Shown here in pieces: positions 1-5,088 of a stretch of 7,998 nt of DNA. This DNA comes from an uncultured Hungatella sp. (GTDB lineage Bacteria > Bacillota > Clostridia > Lachnospirales > Lachnospiraceae), in contig CAUEKH010000101.1 in NCBI GenBank assembly GCA_959018155.1, positions 1-7,998 of the forward strand, in the 5' to 3' direction. A model generated the notes under the pieces. The model searched no databases and was not told the DNA's origin. It was given only the letters and a program-made list of their open reading frames with translations. Position numbers and translations under genes: made by a program. Within the stretch, counting starts at the first letter, position 1. Each line of letters opens with the position of its first letter.

Positions 1-68
1 TGCAGATGTCAGAGTTAATTACTCTCTAACAACTACACTTTTATGGTACTAAAATTAGCCGCAAACCC

Positions 69-97
69 AGTATAACACAATACATCTGACATTGCCA
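69..97 (-). promoter_or_regulatory. Putative leftward extended -10 promoter
   Basis: On the minus strand there is TATACT at 74-69. It is preceded by TG one base upstream (77-76), giving an extended -10 element TGTTATACT. A weak -35 candidate, TGGCAA at 97-92, lies 17 bases upstream. Start of transcription would be near position 62, leading off the left edge. No start codon with a ribosome site is visible between 62 and 1, so the product is unknown. The promoter is covered by an inverted repeat, which argues that it is repressed. Confidence 0.45.
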
Positions 98-105
98 GAT
101 GTATT
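79..105. repeat. Perfect 10-bp inverted repeat, candidate operator
   Basis: AATACATCTG at 79-88 and CAGATGTATT at 96-105 are exact reverse complements separated by 7 bases. The repeat overlaps the -35 and spacer of the leftward promoter, the usual place for a repressor site. No T run follows on either strand, so it is not a plausible terminator. Autoregulated operons such as toxin-antitoxin pairs often have such sites, but the gene it would control is not in the window. Its identity is therefore unknown. Confidence 0.5.
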
Positions 106-111
106 GCTATG

Positions 112-169
112 CTTCAAGTCGCTGCATTAAAAAAGCGCACATATTACCTTCATTGCACGCGACTTGAAG
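112..169. repeat. Hairpin-forming inverted repeat, 11-bp perfect arms
   Basis: CTTCAAGTCGC at 112-122 pairs perfectly with GCGACTTGAAG at 159-169. TGCA at 123-126 can pair with TGCA at 154-157 if one base (158) bulges, giving about 15 bp. The loop is about 27 bases. No T run follows the stem on either strand, so this is not a typical intrinsic terminator. It could be part of a structured RNA, a protein site or an element end. I do not recognise the family. Confidence 0.45.
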
Positions 170-230
170 ACCAATGCAAAGCCAGACTTGCAGCTTTAAG
201 CCACCCCTCCCTCATCGCAACACAACATAC

Positions 231-274
231 AAAAAGGAACCGGAAACCTTACTCCCGGTCTCCAGCTCCTTTTT
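231..274 (-). terminator. Intrinsic terminator of the purEMND operon
   Basis: On the minus strand an 18-base left arm (274 to 257) and an 18-base right arm (248 to 231) pair at every position, with three G.U pairs and an 8-base loop. The right arm ends in a run of five T. The three wobble pairs form only in the leftward transcript (they would be A.C mismatches rightward), so this is a terminator for purD, whose stop codon is at 299-301. Confidence 0.85.
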
Positions 275-298
275 CAATTTAGAAACAACCACCTGATA

Positions 299-1579
299 TT
301 ATTCCGCCGCCTCATCAATCGCCTTCCCAATATCATGCCTCATATACTTATTCCCAAACTCAACCCATTCCGTCGCCTTATATGCGTTCTCCCGGGCCTT
401 TTTCAAGTTCTCTCCCTTCGCCGTCACGCCCAGCACGCGGCCGCCGTTGGTCACGATATTCCCGTCTTCATCGAACTTTGTTCCGGCGTGGAACACATAA
501 TATCCATCACACTCTTTAAACCGTTCCAGACCGCTGATTTTATATCCCTTCTCGTAATGCTCCGGATATCCGTCAGAAGCCAGCACGACGCAGACCGCCG
601 CGTTATCCTCAAACTGCAGATCAATCTGATCGAGGGTTCCGTCAATACATGCCTCGAACACATCCACGATATCATTCTTCATCCTCGGAAGCACCACCTG
701 TGTCTCCGGGTCGCCAAATCTTGCGTTATATTCCAGGACCTTCGGCCCCTTCTCCGTTAGCATCAGTCCGAAGAAGATAATCCCCTTAAATGTCCTGCCC
801 TCAGCTTTCATGGCATCGACCGTAGCCTGATAGATATGCTCTTTGCAGAACGCATCCACCTCTTCCGTATAGAACGGACTCGGGGAAAATGTTCCCATAC
901 CGCCGGTATTCAGGCCCTGATCGCCATCCTTGGCCCGCTTGTGATCCTGGGCGGAGGTCATAATCTGAATCGTATCGCCGTCGACAAAAGAGAGCACCGA
1001 CACCTCGCGGCCGGTCATGAACTCTTCCACCACAATCCTGTCGCCTGCGGATCCGAACTGCTTATCCAACATCAGCGTCTTAACGCCCGCCTCGGCCTCT
1101 TCCCTCGTATTGCAGATTAACACGCCTTTGCCGAGAGCCAGACCGTCAGCCTTCAGCACAATCGGCATTTCGGCCGTCTGAAGGTAAGTAAGCGCCGCCT
1201 CCGGGGTGTCAAATGTCTCGTAACCGGCTGTGGGAATCCCGTACTTCTTCATCAAATCCTTGGAAAATGCCTTCGACCCTTCCAGAATCGCCGCGTTCTT
1301 CCTCGGTCCAAATACCCGCAGCCCTTCCTTCTCAAATACATCCACAATGCCGCCCACAAGCGGGTCATCCATACCGATAACGGTCAGATCCACCTCATTT
1401 TCCTTCGCAAAGGATGCCATTTTCTCAAATTCCATTGCGCCAATCGGCACGCACTCAGCAAACTCCGCGATCCCGGCATTTCCCGGCGCACAGTAAATCT
1501 TGTCCACTTTCGGGCTCTGCGCCACCTTCCATGCGATTGCGTGCTCTCTTCCACCGCTTCCTACTATCAATACTTTCAT
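299..1579 (-). CDS. purD: Phosphoribosylamine--glycine ligase (GAR synthetase)
   Basis: A 426-residue cytosolic enzyme that joins glycine to phosphoribosylamine using ATP to make GAR, the second step of IMP synthesis. The length is normal for bacterial PurD. The N-terminal nucleotide-fold stretch VLIVGSGGREHA covers residues 3-14. The ATP-grasp domain follows with KADGLALGKGVLI (143-155), EEFMTGREVS (185-194), QDHKRAKDGDQGLNTGGMG (211-229) and EYNARFGDPETQ (283-294), all family signatures. The ATG at 1579 has an AGGAGG site 8 bases upstream. It is the last gene of the purine operon, separated from purN by 161 bases containing a hairpin, so its expression may be reduced or separately adjusted. 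It is followed by the operon terminator. No disruption is seen. Confidence 0.98.
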   Translation of the reverse strand: MKVLIVGSGGREHAIAWKVAQSPKVDKIYCAPGNAGIAEFAECVPIGAMEFEKMASFAKENEVDLTVIGMDDPLVGGIVDVFEKEGLRVFGPRKNAAILEGSKAFSKDLMKKYGIPTAGYETFDTPEAALTYLQTAEMPIVLKADGLALGKGVLICNTREEAEAGVKTLMLDKQFGSAGDRIVVEEFMTGREVSVLSFVDGDTIQIMTSAQDHKRAKDGDQGLNTGGMGTFSPSPFYTEEVDAFCKEHIYQATVDAMKAEGRTFKGIIFFGLMLTEKGPKVLEYNARFGDPETQVVLPRMKNDIVDVFEACIDGTLDQIDLQFEDNAAVCVVLASDGYPEHYEKGYKISGLERFKECDGYYVFHAGTKFDEDGNIVTNGGRVLGVTAKGENLKKARENAYKATEWVEFGNKYMRHDIGKAIDEAAE

Positions 1580-1740
1580 TGCTTCTGCCTCCTGCTGCTA
1601 TTTACATTTTTACTGCATTTCCTGTCTTACTCCCATGTCACAGTACAACCACATTTCCGTCTGCCACATACATCCAAAACACCCCAACGGGCCAGGCCAC
1701 TTCTGTGACCCGCCCGGTGGGGAATTACAAATCTTATCAG
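1580..1740 (-). other. purN-purD intergenic leader with hairpin
   Basis: This 161-base gap breaks an operon whose other junctions are an overlap (purM-purN) and 54 bases (purE-purM). It holds a large hairpin just after purN, then about 95 bases ending in the purD ribosome site. I see no convincing -35/-10 pair for an internal promoter. In Bacillus-type pur operons purH lies between purN and purD. No recognisable purH remnant is visible here. Confidence 0.6.
1674..1722 (-). terminator. Hairpin after purN, attenuator-like
   Basis: On the minus strand an 11-bp outer stem has one C-T mismatch: arm 1722-1712 with arm 1692-1682. Inside it is a 6-bp stem, GGTCAC/GTGGCC, closed by the tetraloop AGAA, followed downstream by TGTTTTGG. 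The single wobble pair forms only in the leftward transcript. The T run is short (four), so this is more likely a partial terminator, an mRNA-stabilising 3' hairpin or a processing site than a full stop, since purD continues the operon. Confidence 0.6.
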
Positions 1741-2361
1741 TTATTTTCCGCCTTCCGAAACGCTTTCTCCCGCGCATCCGTTGGCAATCATATGGATGGC
1801 CTTCGGCAGAATCACCCACTCCGCCTCTTCCATCACACGCCGCTGCAACACCTCCGGCGTATCGCCTTCTTTCACCTCCACGGCCTTCTGTAAGATAATC
1901 GGGCCCGTATCAGTTCCCTCATCCACATAATGAACCGTAGCGCCGGTAATCTTCACACCGCGCTTCAGCGCCGCCTCGTGGACCTTTAAACCATAGTACC
2001 CGACGCCGCAGAACGATGGAATTAACGACGGATGGATATTGATAATCCGGTTCCGGTATTTCTCAATCATCGCCTCCGGAATCTTCACCAGAAATCCCGC
2101 CAGCACAATCAGATCAAGCCGGTATTCGTCCACCTTCGCTACAAATGCCCGGTTAAATGCCTCCCTGTCCTCGAACTCCTTCGGGGAAATGCAAACCGCC
2201 TCAATCCCATGGTTTCTGGCGCGCTCCAGCGCATAGGCATTCCTGTTGTTGCTGATGACGACCGCCACCTGAGCATTCGTTATGGTTTTATTATCAATCG
2301 CGTCAAGGATCGCCTGTAAATTGGTTCCTCCTCCGGAGACGAGCACACCAACCCTTAACAT
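1741..2361 (-). CDS. purN: Phosphoribosylglycinamide formyltransferase (GAR transformylase)
   Basis: A 206-residue cytosolic enzyme that transfers the formyl group of 10-formyl-tetrahydrofolate to GAR, giving FGAR. Visible signatures are the N-terminal phosphate-binding [12 protein letters not shown] (residues 6-17), LAGFLVKIP (87-95), NIHPSLIP (108-115), and [11 protein letters not shown] (144-154). By comparison with E. coli PurN the catalytic residues are N108, H110 and D151, all present. The folate-dependent PurN type is indicated, not the formate-dependent PurT. The ATG at 2361 overlaps the end of purM by 7 bases, which suggests coupled translation; a GGGAG site precedes it. The length is close to the usual 190-210 residues. 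Confidence 0.97.
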   Translation of the reverse strand: MLRVGVLVSGGGTNLQAILDAIDNKTITNAQVAVVISNNRNAYALERARNHGIEAVCISPKEFEDREAFNRAFVAKVDEYRLDLIVLAGFLVKIPEAMIEKYRNRIINIHPSLIPSFCGVGYYGLKVHEAALKRGVKITGATVHYVDEGTDTGPIILQKAVEVKEGDTPEVLQRRVMEEAEWVILPKAIHMIANGCAGESVSEGGK

Positions 2362-3380
2362 AAGGTCACTCCCTTTTCTCCCGCTTCCACGGTTCCAATC
2401 ACGTAAGGAGTCTCGCCGGCTGCTTTGATCGCCGCCATAGCTGTCTCAACATCGGCCGGATCCACACCCAGCACCATGCCGATTCCCATATTATATGTAT
2501 TGTACATCATCTCTTCTGCGATCTCGCCCTTCTTTGCCAGCATCTTAAAGATGGCCGGAACCTCATAGCTGTCCTTCTTAATAACAGCGCGGACGCCATC
2601 CGGAAGCATACGCGGAATATTTTCATAGAATCCGCCGCCGGTTACATGGCTGCACGCCTTGATGGTAACGCCGCTCTCCTTCACGCTCTTTAATGCCTTC
2701 ACATAGATCTTTGTCGGCGCAATCAGAGCCTCGCCGAGAGTCTTTCCCAGTTCCTCATAATACGTATCAAGGCTCTCCTTCGTCATCTCAAATACCTTGC
2801 GCACCAGGGAAAATCCATTGGAGTGAACTCCGGAGGACGCCATGCCAATCAGCACATCTCCCGGTTTTAAATCTTTTCCTGTAATCAGGTTCTTCTCATC
2901 TACAACACCGACCGCAAATCCGGCCAGATCGTACTCATCCTCCGGATAAAAGCCCGGCATCTCAGCCGTCTCGCCGCCGATTAAAGCTGCGCCCGCCTGC
3001 TTGCAGCCCTCTGCGACACCGCCTACAATATCAGCGATTTTCTCCGGATAGTTTTTGCCACAGGCAATGTAATCCAGGAAAAACAGCGGCTCTCCGCCTG
3101 CGCACGCGATATCATTGACACACATGGCCACACAGTCGATTCCCACTGTATCGTGTTTATCCATAATAAAAGCAAGCTTTAACTTCGTTCCAACACCGTC
3201 CGTACCGGAAACAAGGGTTGGCTTCTCCATATCCTTGAATGCTGCCATGGAAAATGCACCGGAAAATCCGCCGATTCCGCCTAAAACCTCAGGTCTCATG
3301 GTTCCCTGTACATGCTTCTTCATCAATTCTACAGACTTGTATCCAGCCTCAATATCAACACCGGCATTCTTATAATCCAT
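2355..3380 (-). CDS. purM: Phosphoribosylformylglycinamidine cyclo-ligase (AIR synthetase)
   Basis: A 341-residue cytosolic enzyme that closes the imidazole ring: FGAM plus ATP to AIR. It has the expected PurM motifs: SGTDGVGTK (58-66), the VNDIAC stretch (88-93), LDYIACGK (102-109), [11 protein letters not shown] (135-145), [15 protein letters not shown] (181-195) and HVTGGGF (245-251). The length matches the E. coli enzyme of about 345 residues. The ATG at 3380 has a GGAGG site 8 bases upstream. It lies 54 bases after purE and overlaps purN by 7 bases, so it sits mid-operon. Its product AIR is the substrate handled by the neighbouring PurE. No missing key residue is noticed. Confidence 0.98.
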   Translation of the reverse strand: MDYKNAGVDIEAGYKSVELMKKHVQGTMRPEVLGGIGGFSGAFSMAAFKDMEKPTLVSGTDGVGTKLKLAFIMDKHDTVGIDCVAMCVNDIACAGGEPLFFLDYIACGKNYPEKIADIVGGVAEGCKQAGAALIGGETAEMPGFYPEDEYDLAGFAVGVVDEKNLITGKDLKPGDVLIGMASSGVHSNGFSLVRKVFEMTKESLDTYYEELGKTLGEALIAPTKIYVKALKSVKESGVTIKACSHVTGGGFYENIPRMLPDGVRAVIKKDSYEVPAIFKMLAKKGEIAEEMMYNTYNMGIGMVLGVDPADVETAMAAIKAAGETPYVIGTVEAGEKGVTLC

Positions 3381-3434
3381 TGTTTTCTCCTCCGCTTTCG
3401 CGTTTGTTCTATTTCTTTTTATTTCTGTATTTTA

Positions 3435-3953
3435 TTATTTCTTCATCTGTGACAGATACTCTTTATAGCCAATCTCGTCTAACTTCTCTGCTTTCTTCAC
3501 CACGTCGTTCTTTAAGTTCTCAGAGTACTCTTTCAGCCTCCCTAAGAGCGCTTCATCCGATGTGGAAAGAATCTTTGCAGCCAGGATACCGGCATTCGTT
3601 CCGCCGTTGATAGCAACTGTGGCAACCGGAATTCCGGATGGCATCTGCACGATGGAATAGAGAGAATCCACGCCGCCAAGATCAGAGGTCTTCATCGGGA
3701 TACCAATGACCGGCATTGGGAATAAGGCTGCACACATGCCTGGTAAATGAGCCGCTTTACCTGCGCCCGCGATAATAACCTTTACCCCTCTCGCTTCCGC
3801 AGTCTTCGCATATTCAAAGAAGATATCCGGCTCCCTGTGCGCAGAGATTACAGTAATCTCAAAATCAACCCCCAGTTTTTCCAGTACATCCGCTGCCTGT
3901 GCCATAACAGGCATATCTGAGTCACTTCCCATAACAATCGCAACTTTTGCCAT
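3435..3953 (-). CDS. purE: N5-carboxyaminoimidazole ribonucleotide mutase (class I PurE)
   Basis: A 172-residue cytosolic enzyme that moves the carboxyl of N5-CAIR to carbon 4, giving CAIR. Class I features are GSDSD (residues 9-13), SAHREP (37-42) and AGKAAHLPGM (64-73); the class II stretch of animal-type enzymes is absent. The ATG at 3953 is preferred because AGGAG lies 8 bases upstream; the in-frame TTG at 3959 would leave only 2 bases. It is the first gene of the purine operon, behind a strong promoter and a leader of about 100 bases. The usual partner PurK, which makes N5-CAIR, is not in the window, so it must be elsewhere or absent. Confidence 0.97.
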   Translation of the reverse strand: MAKVAIVMGSDSDMPVMAQAADVLEKLGVDFEITVISAHREPDIFFEYAKTAEARGVKVIIAGAGKAAHLPGMCAALFPMPVIGIPMKTSDLGGVDSLYSIVQMPSGIPVATVAINGGTNAGILAAKILSTSDEALLGRLKEYSENLKNDVVKKAEKLDEIGYKEYLSQMKK

Positions 3954-3961
3954 AGTCAATT

Positions 3962-3966
3962 CTCCT
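3962..3966 (-). promoter_or_regulatory. purE ribosome binding site that decides the start
   Basis: AGGAG on the minus strand, with an 8-base spacer to the ATG at 3953 and only 2 bases to the alternative TTG at 3959. It supports the ATG. Just upstream is a small inverted repeat, TCTAA-CAACTA-TTAGA (3985 to 3970), that could weakly affect access to this site. Confidence 0.8.
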
Positions 3967-3989
3967 TTTTCTAATAGTTGTTAGATTCA

Positions 3990-4060
3990 TTATTAATGGT
4001 TATGCTTTTTATAAGTCCAATTAATAAATACAGCTTATTAATCAGGCACTACTTATTAAT
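3990..4060. repeat. Four TTATTAAT elements in purE promoter/leader
   Basis: The 8-mer TTATTAAT occurs at 3990-3997, 4035-4042 and 4053-4060, and inverted (ATTAATAA) at 4020-4027. The last copy overlaps the -10/start-point region of the purE promoter. Copies at 4020 and 4035 form an 8-bp inverted repeat with a 7-base loop; copies at 4035 and 4053 are direct repeats 18 bases apart. In the leader RNA the inverted pair would be an all-A.U hairpin, which is weak, so a DNA-protein site is the likelier reading. The region is AT-rich, so chance contributes. Confidence 0.45.
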
Positions 4061-4061
4061 T

Positions 4062-4090
4062 ATAATACTAGCTTTTTTATGCGGAGTCAA
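4062..4090 (-). promoter_or_regulatory. Sigma-A promoter of the purEMND operon
   Basis: On the minus strand TTGACT (4090-4085) and TATTAT (4067-4062) are separated by exactly 17 bases; a second phase, TATAAT (4064-4059), also lies there. AT-rich DNA with A/T runs upstream of the -35 resembles an UP element. Transcription would start near 4055, giving a leader of about 100 bases. I see no purine riboswitch core, PRPP riboswitch motif or CGAAC-type PurR box in this leader, so the purine response, if any, uses something else. Confidence 0.85.
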
Positions 4091-4101
4091 TGCTTTTTTG
4101 A

Positions 4102-4193
4102 AATAATTAGAATGTAAAATCAACTTTACAAAATTTGTAAAATACACTTTACAAAATATGTAAAGCGTGCTATACTACAAATGTAAAGGGAAC
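4102..4193 (+). repeat. Four 23-bp spaced operator-like units with TGTAAA
   Basis: TGTAAA occurs at 4113, 4136, 4159 and 4182, exactly 23 bases apart each time. The two middle units are palindromes: TTTACAAAATTTGTAAA (4125-4141, perfect 8+1+8) and TTTACAAAATATGTAAA (4148-4164, one mismatched pair). The outer units keep only the right half. The array covers the upstream DNA, -35, spacer, -10 and start point of the regulator promoter. The most economical reading is a set of binding sites for the adjacent XRE protein acting on its own promoter. Confidence 0.7.
4148..4176 (+). promoter_or_regulatory. Promoter of the XRE regulator operon
   Basis: TTTACA (4148-4153) and TATACT (4171-4176) with a 17-base spacer form a good sigma-A promoter. 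The -35 box is itself the left arm of the second TTTACA/TGTAAA palindrome, and another TGTAAA sits at the likely start point (4182-4187). Binding at the array would therefore block RNA polymerase. Start near 4183 leaves a leader of about 62 bases before the ATG at 4245 and rules out upstream starts such as the GTG at 4167. Confidence 0.8.
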
Positions 4194-4244
4194 ATTACAT
4201 TACGTTTCATGGCTCTCAGACTTACAAAGAAAGTGTGGTGTGAT

Positions 4245-4445
4245 ATGAAGACAAGAATTCAGGAACTGCGAAAGCAGTCAAAGACGACCCAGGAAGAACT
4301 GGCAGAGGCCTTGGGAGTGACGAGACAGACCATTATCTCACTTGAAAATGGCAAATACAACGCGTCACTTCAACTGGCCCACAAGATTGCAAAGTATTTT
4401 CACTTAACCATTGAAGACATTTTTTTATTTGAAGAGGAGGAATAA
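4245..4445 (+). CDS. Small XRE/Cro-family HTH regulator (YozG-like)
   Basis: A 66-residue DNA-binding protein consisting almost only of one helix-turn-helix domain (about residues 4-58), with [11 protein letters not shown] (15-25) and the recognition-helix part [13 protein letters not shown] (26-38). It resembles the compact YozG-type regulators common in Firmicutes and ends in an acidic tail. The ATG at 4245 is chosen because homologues begin MKxRIxELR and the promoter starts transcription near 4183. Its ribosome site is weak (AGAAAG/GTGG region), and an in-frame ATG at 4209 has none. It is followed after 2 bases by a membrane-protein gene, an arrangement typical of this regulator class. Autorepression through the 23-bp array is inferred. 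The signal it senses is unknown. Confidence 0.93.
   Translation: MKTRIQELRKQSKTTQEELAEALGVTRQTIISLENGKYNASLQLAHKIAKYFHLTIEDIFLFEEEE
4434..4440 (+). promoter_or_regulatory. Ribosome site inside the end of the regulator gene
   Basis: GAGGAGG lies within the Glu-rich C-terminal codons of the regulator, 7 bases before the ATG at 4448. The acidic tail of the regulator thus doubles as a strong ribosome site for the membrane protein. This suggests coupled translation and probably more membrane protein than regulator per transcript. Confidence 0.85.
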
Positions 4446-4447
4446 CC

Positions 4448-4933
4448 ATGTTGATTAACAATTTATTTATTGAGAATCCAATTGACTTTGAGAAACGGTG
4501 TAAGACGAGAATCATAACCGGAATCCTGTTAGCCATCCTCGGCGCAGCGGGCGTCATACTTTTTCTGATGGCGGACAGAATCCCTGTGCTGTATCTTGAG
4601 CCAGGCCAGAGCGATTTCGTTCCCGGCTTCTATATGGGAACCGGCTGCGGCCTGATCGGCGCCGGCCTTATCACAGCAATCAAAAACTTCATGTACTTAA
4701 AAAATCCGGAACTGAAAAATAAACAGAGCATCTACGAGAATGATGAGCGCAACCGCATGATCGGACTCCGCTGCTGGGCTTATACCGGTTACGCCACGAT
4801 GATTCTGCTCTATCTTGGAATCCTGGTAAGCGGATTTATCAGCATGACTGTTCTGAAGACTCTGCTGGTGGTGTTGGCGGTATTTGCAGTGCTGCTGATG
4901 ATATTCCGGACGATTCTGCAGAAGGCGATGTAA
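4448..4933 (+). CDS. Four-helix membrane protein, partner of XRE regulator
   Basis: A 161-residue protein of unknown function. Predicted membrane segments lie at about residues 21-42, 58-84, 106-130 and 134-157, with no signal peptide. The loop between helices 2 and 3 is polar and holds ENDERNRMI (97-105). This DERN-type motif recurs in small membrane proteins, such as the DUF2178-like group, encoded beside YozG-type regulators. I am confident of the membrane nature but not of a specific family. The gene begins 2 bases after the regulator stop and shares its promoter. Such partners may modulate the regulator at the membrane or be its regulated output; neither is shown here. The gene is complete and undisrupted. 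Confidence 0.85.
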   Translation: MLINNLFIENPIDFEKRCKTRIITGILLAILGAAGVILFLMADRIPVLYLEPGQSDFVPGFYMGTGCGLIGAGLITAIKNFMYLKNPELKNKQSIYENDERNRMIGLRCWAYTGYATMILLYLGILVSGFISMTVLKTLLVVLAVFAVLLMIFRTILQKAM

Positions 4934-4969
4934 AAAGCGGCAGATTTTCTGCGTCATTCATTGCAAGAA

Positions 4970-5008
4970 GGAAGGCTGTGTGCATCTGCATACGGTGCGC
5001 GGCCTTCC
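4970..5008 (+). terminator. Hairpin at the 3' end of the regulator operon
   Basis: In the rightward transcript a 14-base arm (4970-4983) pairs fully with 4995-5008, using four G.U pairs and an 11-base loop. Seven of the pairs are GGAAGGC/GCCTTCC. The wobble pairs exist only in rightward RNA, so the hairpin belongs to the regulator/membrane-protein transcript. No T run follows directly (CTGCCAGTAAACC), so termination strength is uncertain; it may protect the mRNA end instead. Confidence 0.5.
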
Positions 5009-5021
5009 CTGCCAGTAAACC

Positions 5022-5079
5022 AGAAAAAACAGGGCCGGGTATCCTGCAATTTGGAATCCAAACTGTCGTATACCCGGCC
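5022..5079 (-). terminator. Intrinsic terminator of the M29 peptidase operon
   Basis: On the minus strand GGCCGGGTAT (5079-5070) pairs perfectly with ATACCCGGCC (5042-5033). A small inner hairpin (TTTGG/CCAAA) lies in the loop, and the stem is followed after CTG by six T (5029-5024). It begins 10 bases after the peptidase stop codon at 5089. The T run is only on this strand, so it serves the leftward operon. Confidence 0.85.
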
Positions 5080-5088
5080 TTCCGCTTC

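Larger units (their letters stand above)
1..230. other. Intergenic region at left edge, no convincing gene
   Basis: I find no protein gene with a ribosome site here. The longest leftward open frame starting at an ATG is about 21 codons and lacks a convincing Shine-Dalgarno. The region instead holds a leftward extended -10 promoter, a perfect 10-bp inverted repeat and a hairpin with an 11-bp core (listed separately). There is also a small inverted repeat, AGAGT-TAATT-ACTCT, at 11-25. The layout suggests control DNA for a leftward gene beginning beyond position 1. A structured RNA cannot be excluded. Confidence 0.5.

Noticed and set aside
25..35. TCTAACAACTA shared, inverted, with the purE leader (3985-3975)
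   Set aside because: Matches of 11 bases are expected by chance in 8 kb, especially in AT-rich DNA; the flanks do not match.
136..208. Small leftward ORF of about 21 codons starting near 213
   Set aside because: No convincing ribosome site and no recognisable product; it overlaps the structured repeat region.
1610..1819. 69-residue leftward open frame over the purN end and gap
   Set aside because: It overlaps the purN coding end in another frame, spans the hairpin, has no ribosome site and shows unnatural composition.
335..2319. Several rightward open frames of 60-160 codons opposite purD and purN
   Set aside because: They lie antisense to well-identified genes, have no ribosome sites and read as composition-driven shadows.
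3957..3959. TTG start for purE
   Set aside because: It would sit only 2 bases from the AGGAG site; the ATG at 3953 has an ideal 8-base spacer.
3954..4060. Purine riboswitch or PRPP riboswitch in the purE leader
   Set aside because: The leader is AT-rich and lacks the conserved core loops and pairing of either class; no CGAAC-type PurR box is seen either.
4167..4244. Longer N-terminus of the XRE regulator (GTG 4167 or ATG 4209)
   Set aside because: The GTG lies upstream of the -10 box, so it would not be in the mRNA; the ATG at 4209 has no ribosome site, and homologues start at the equivalent of 4245.
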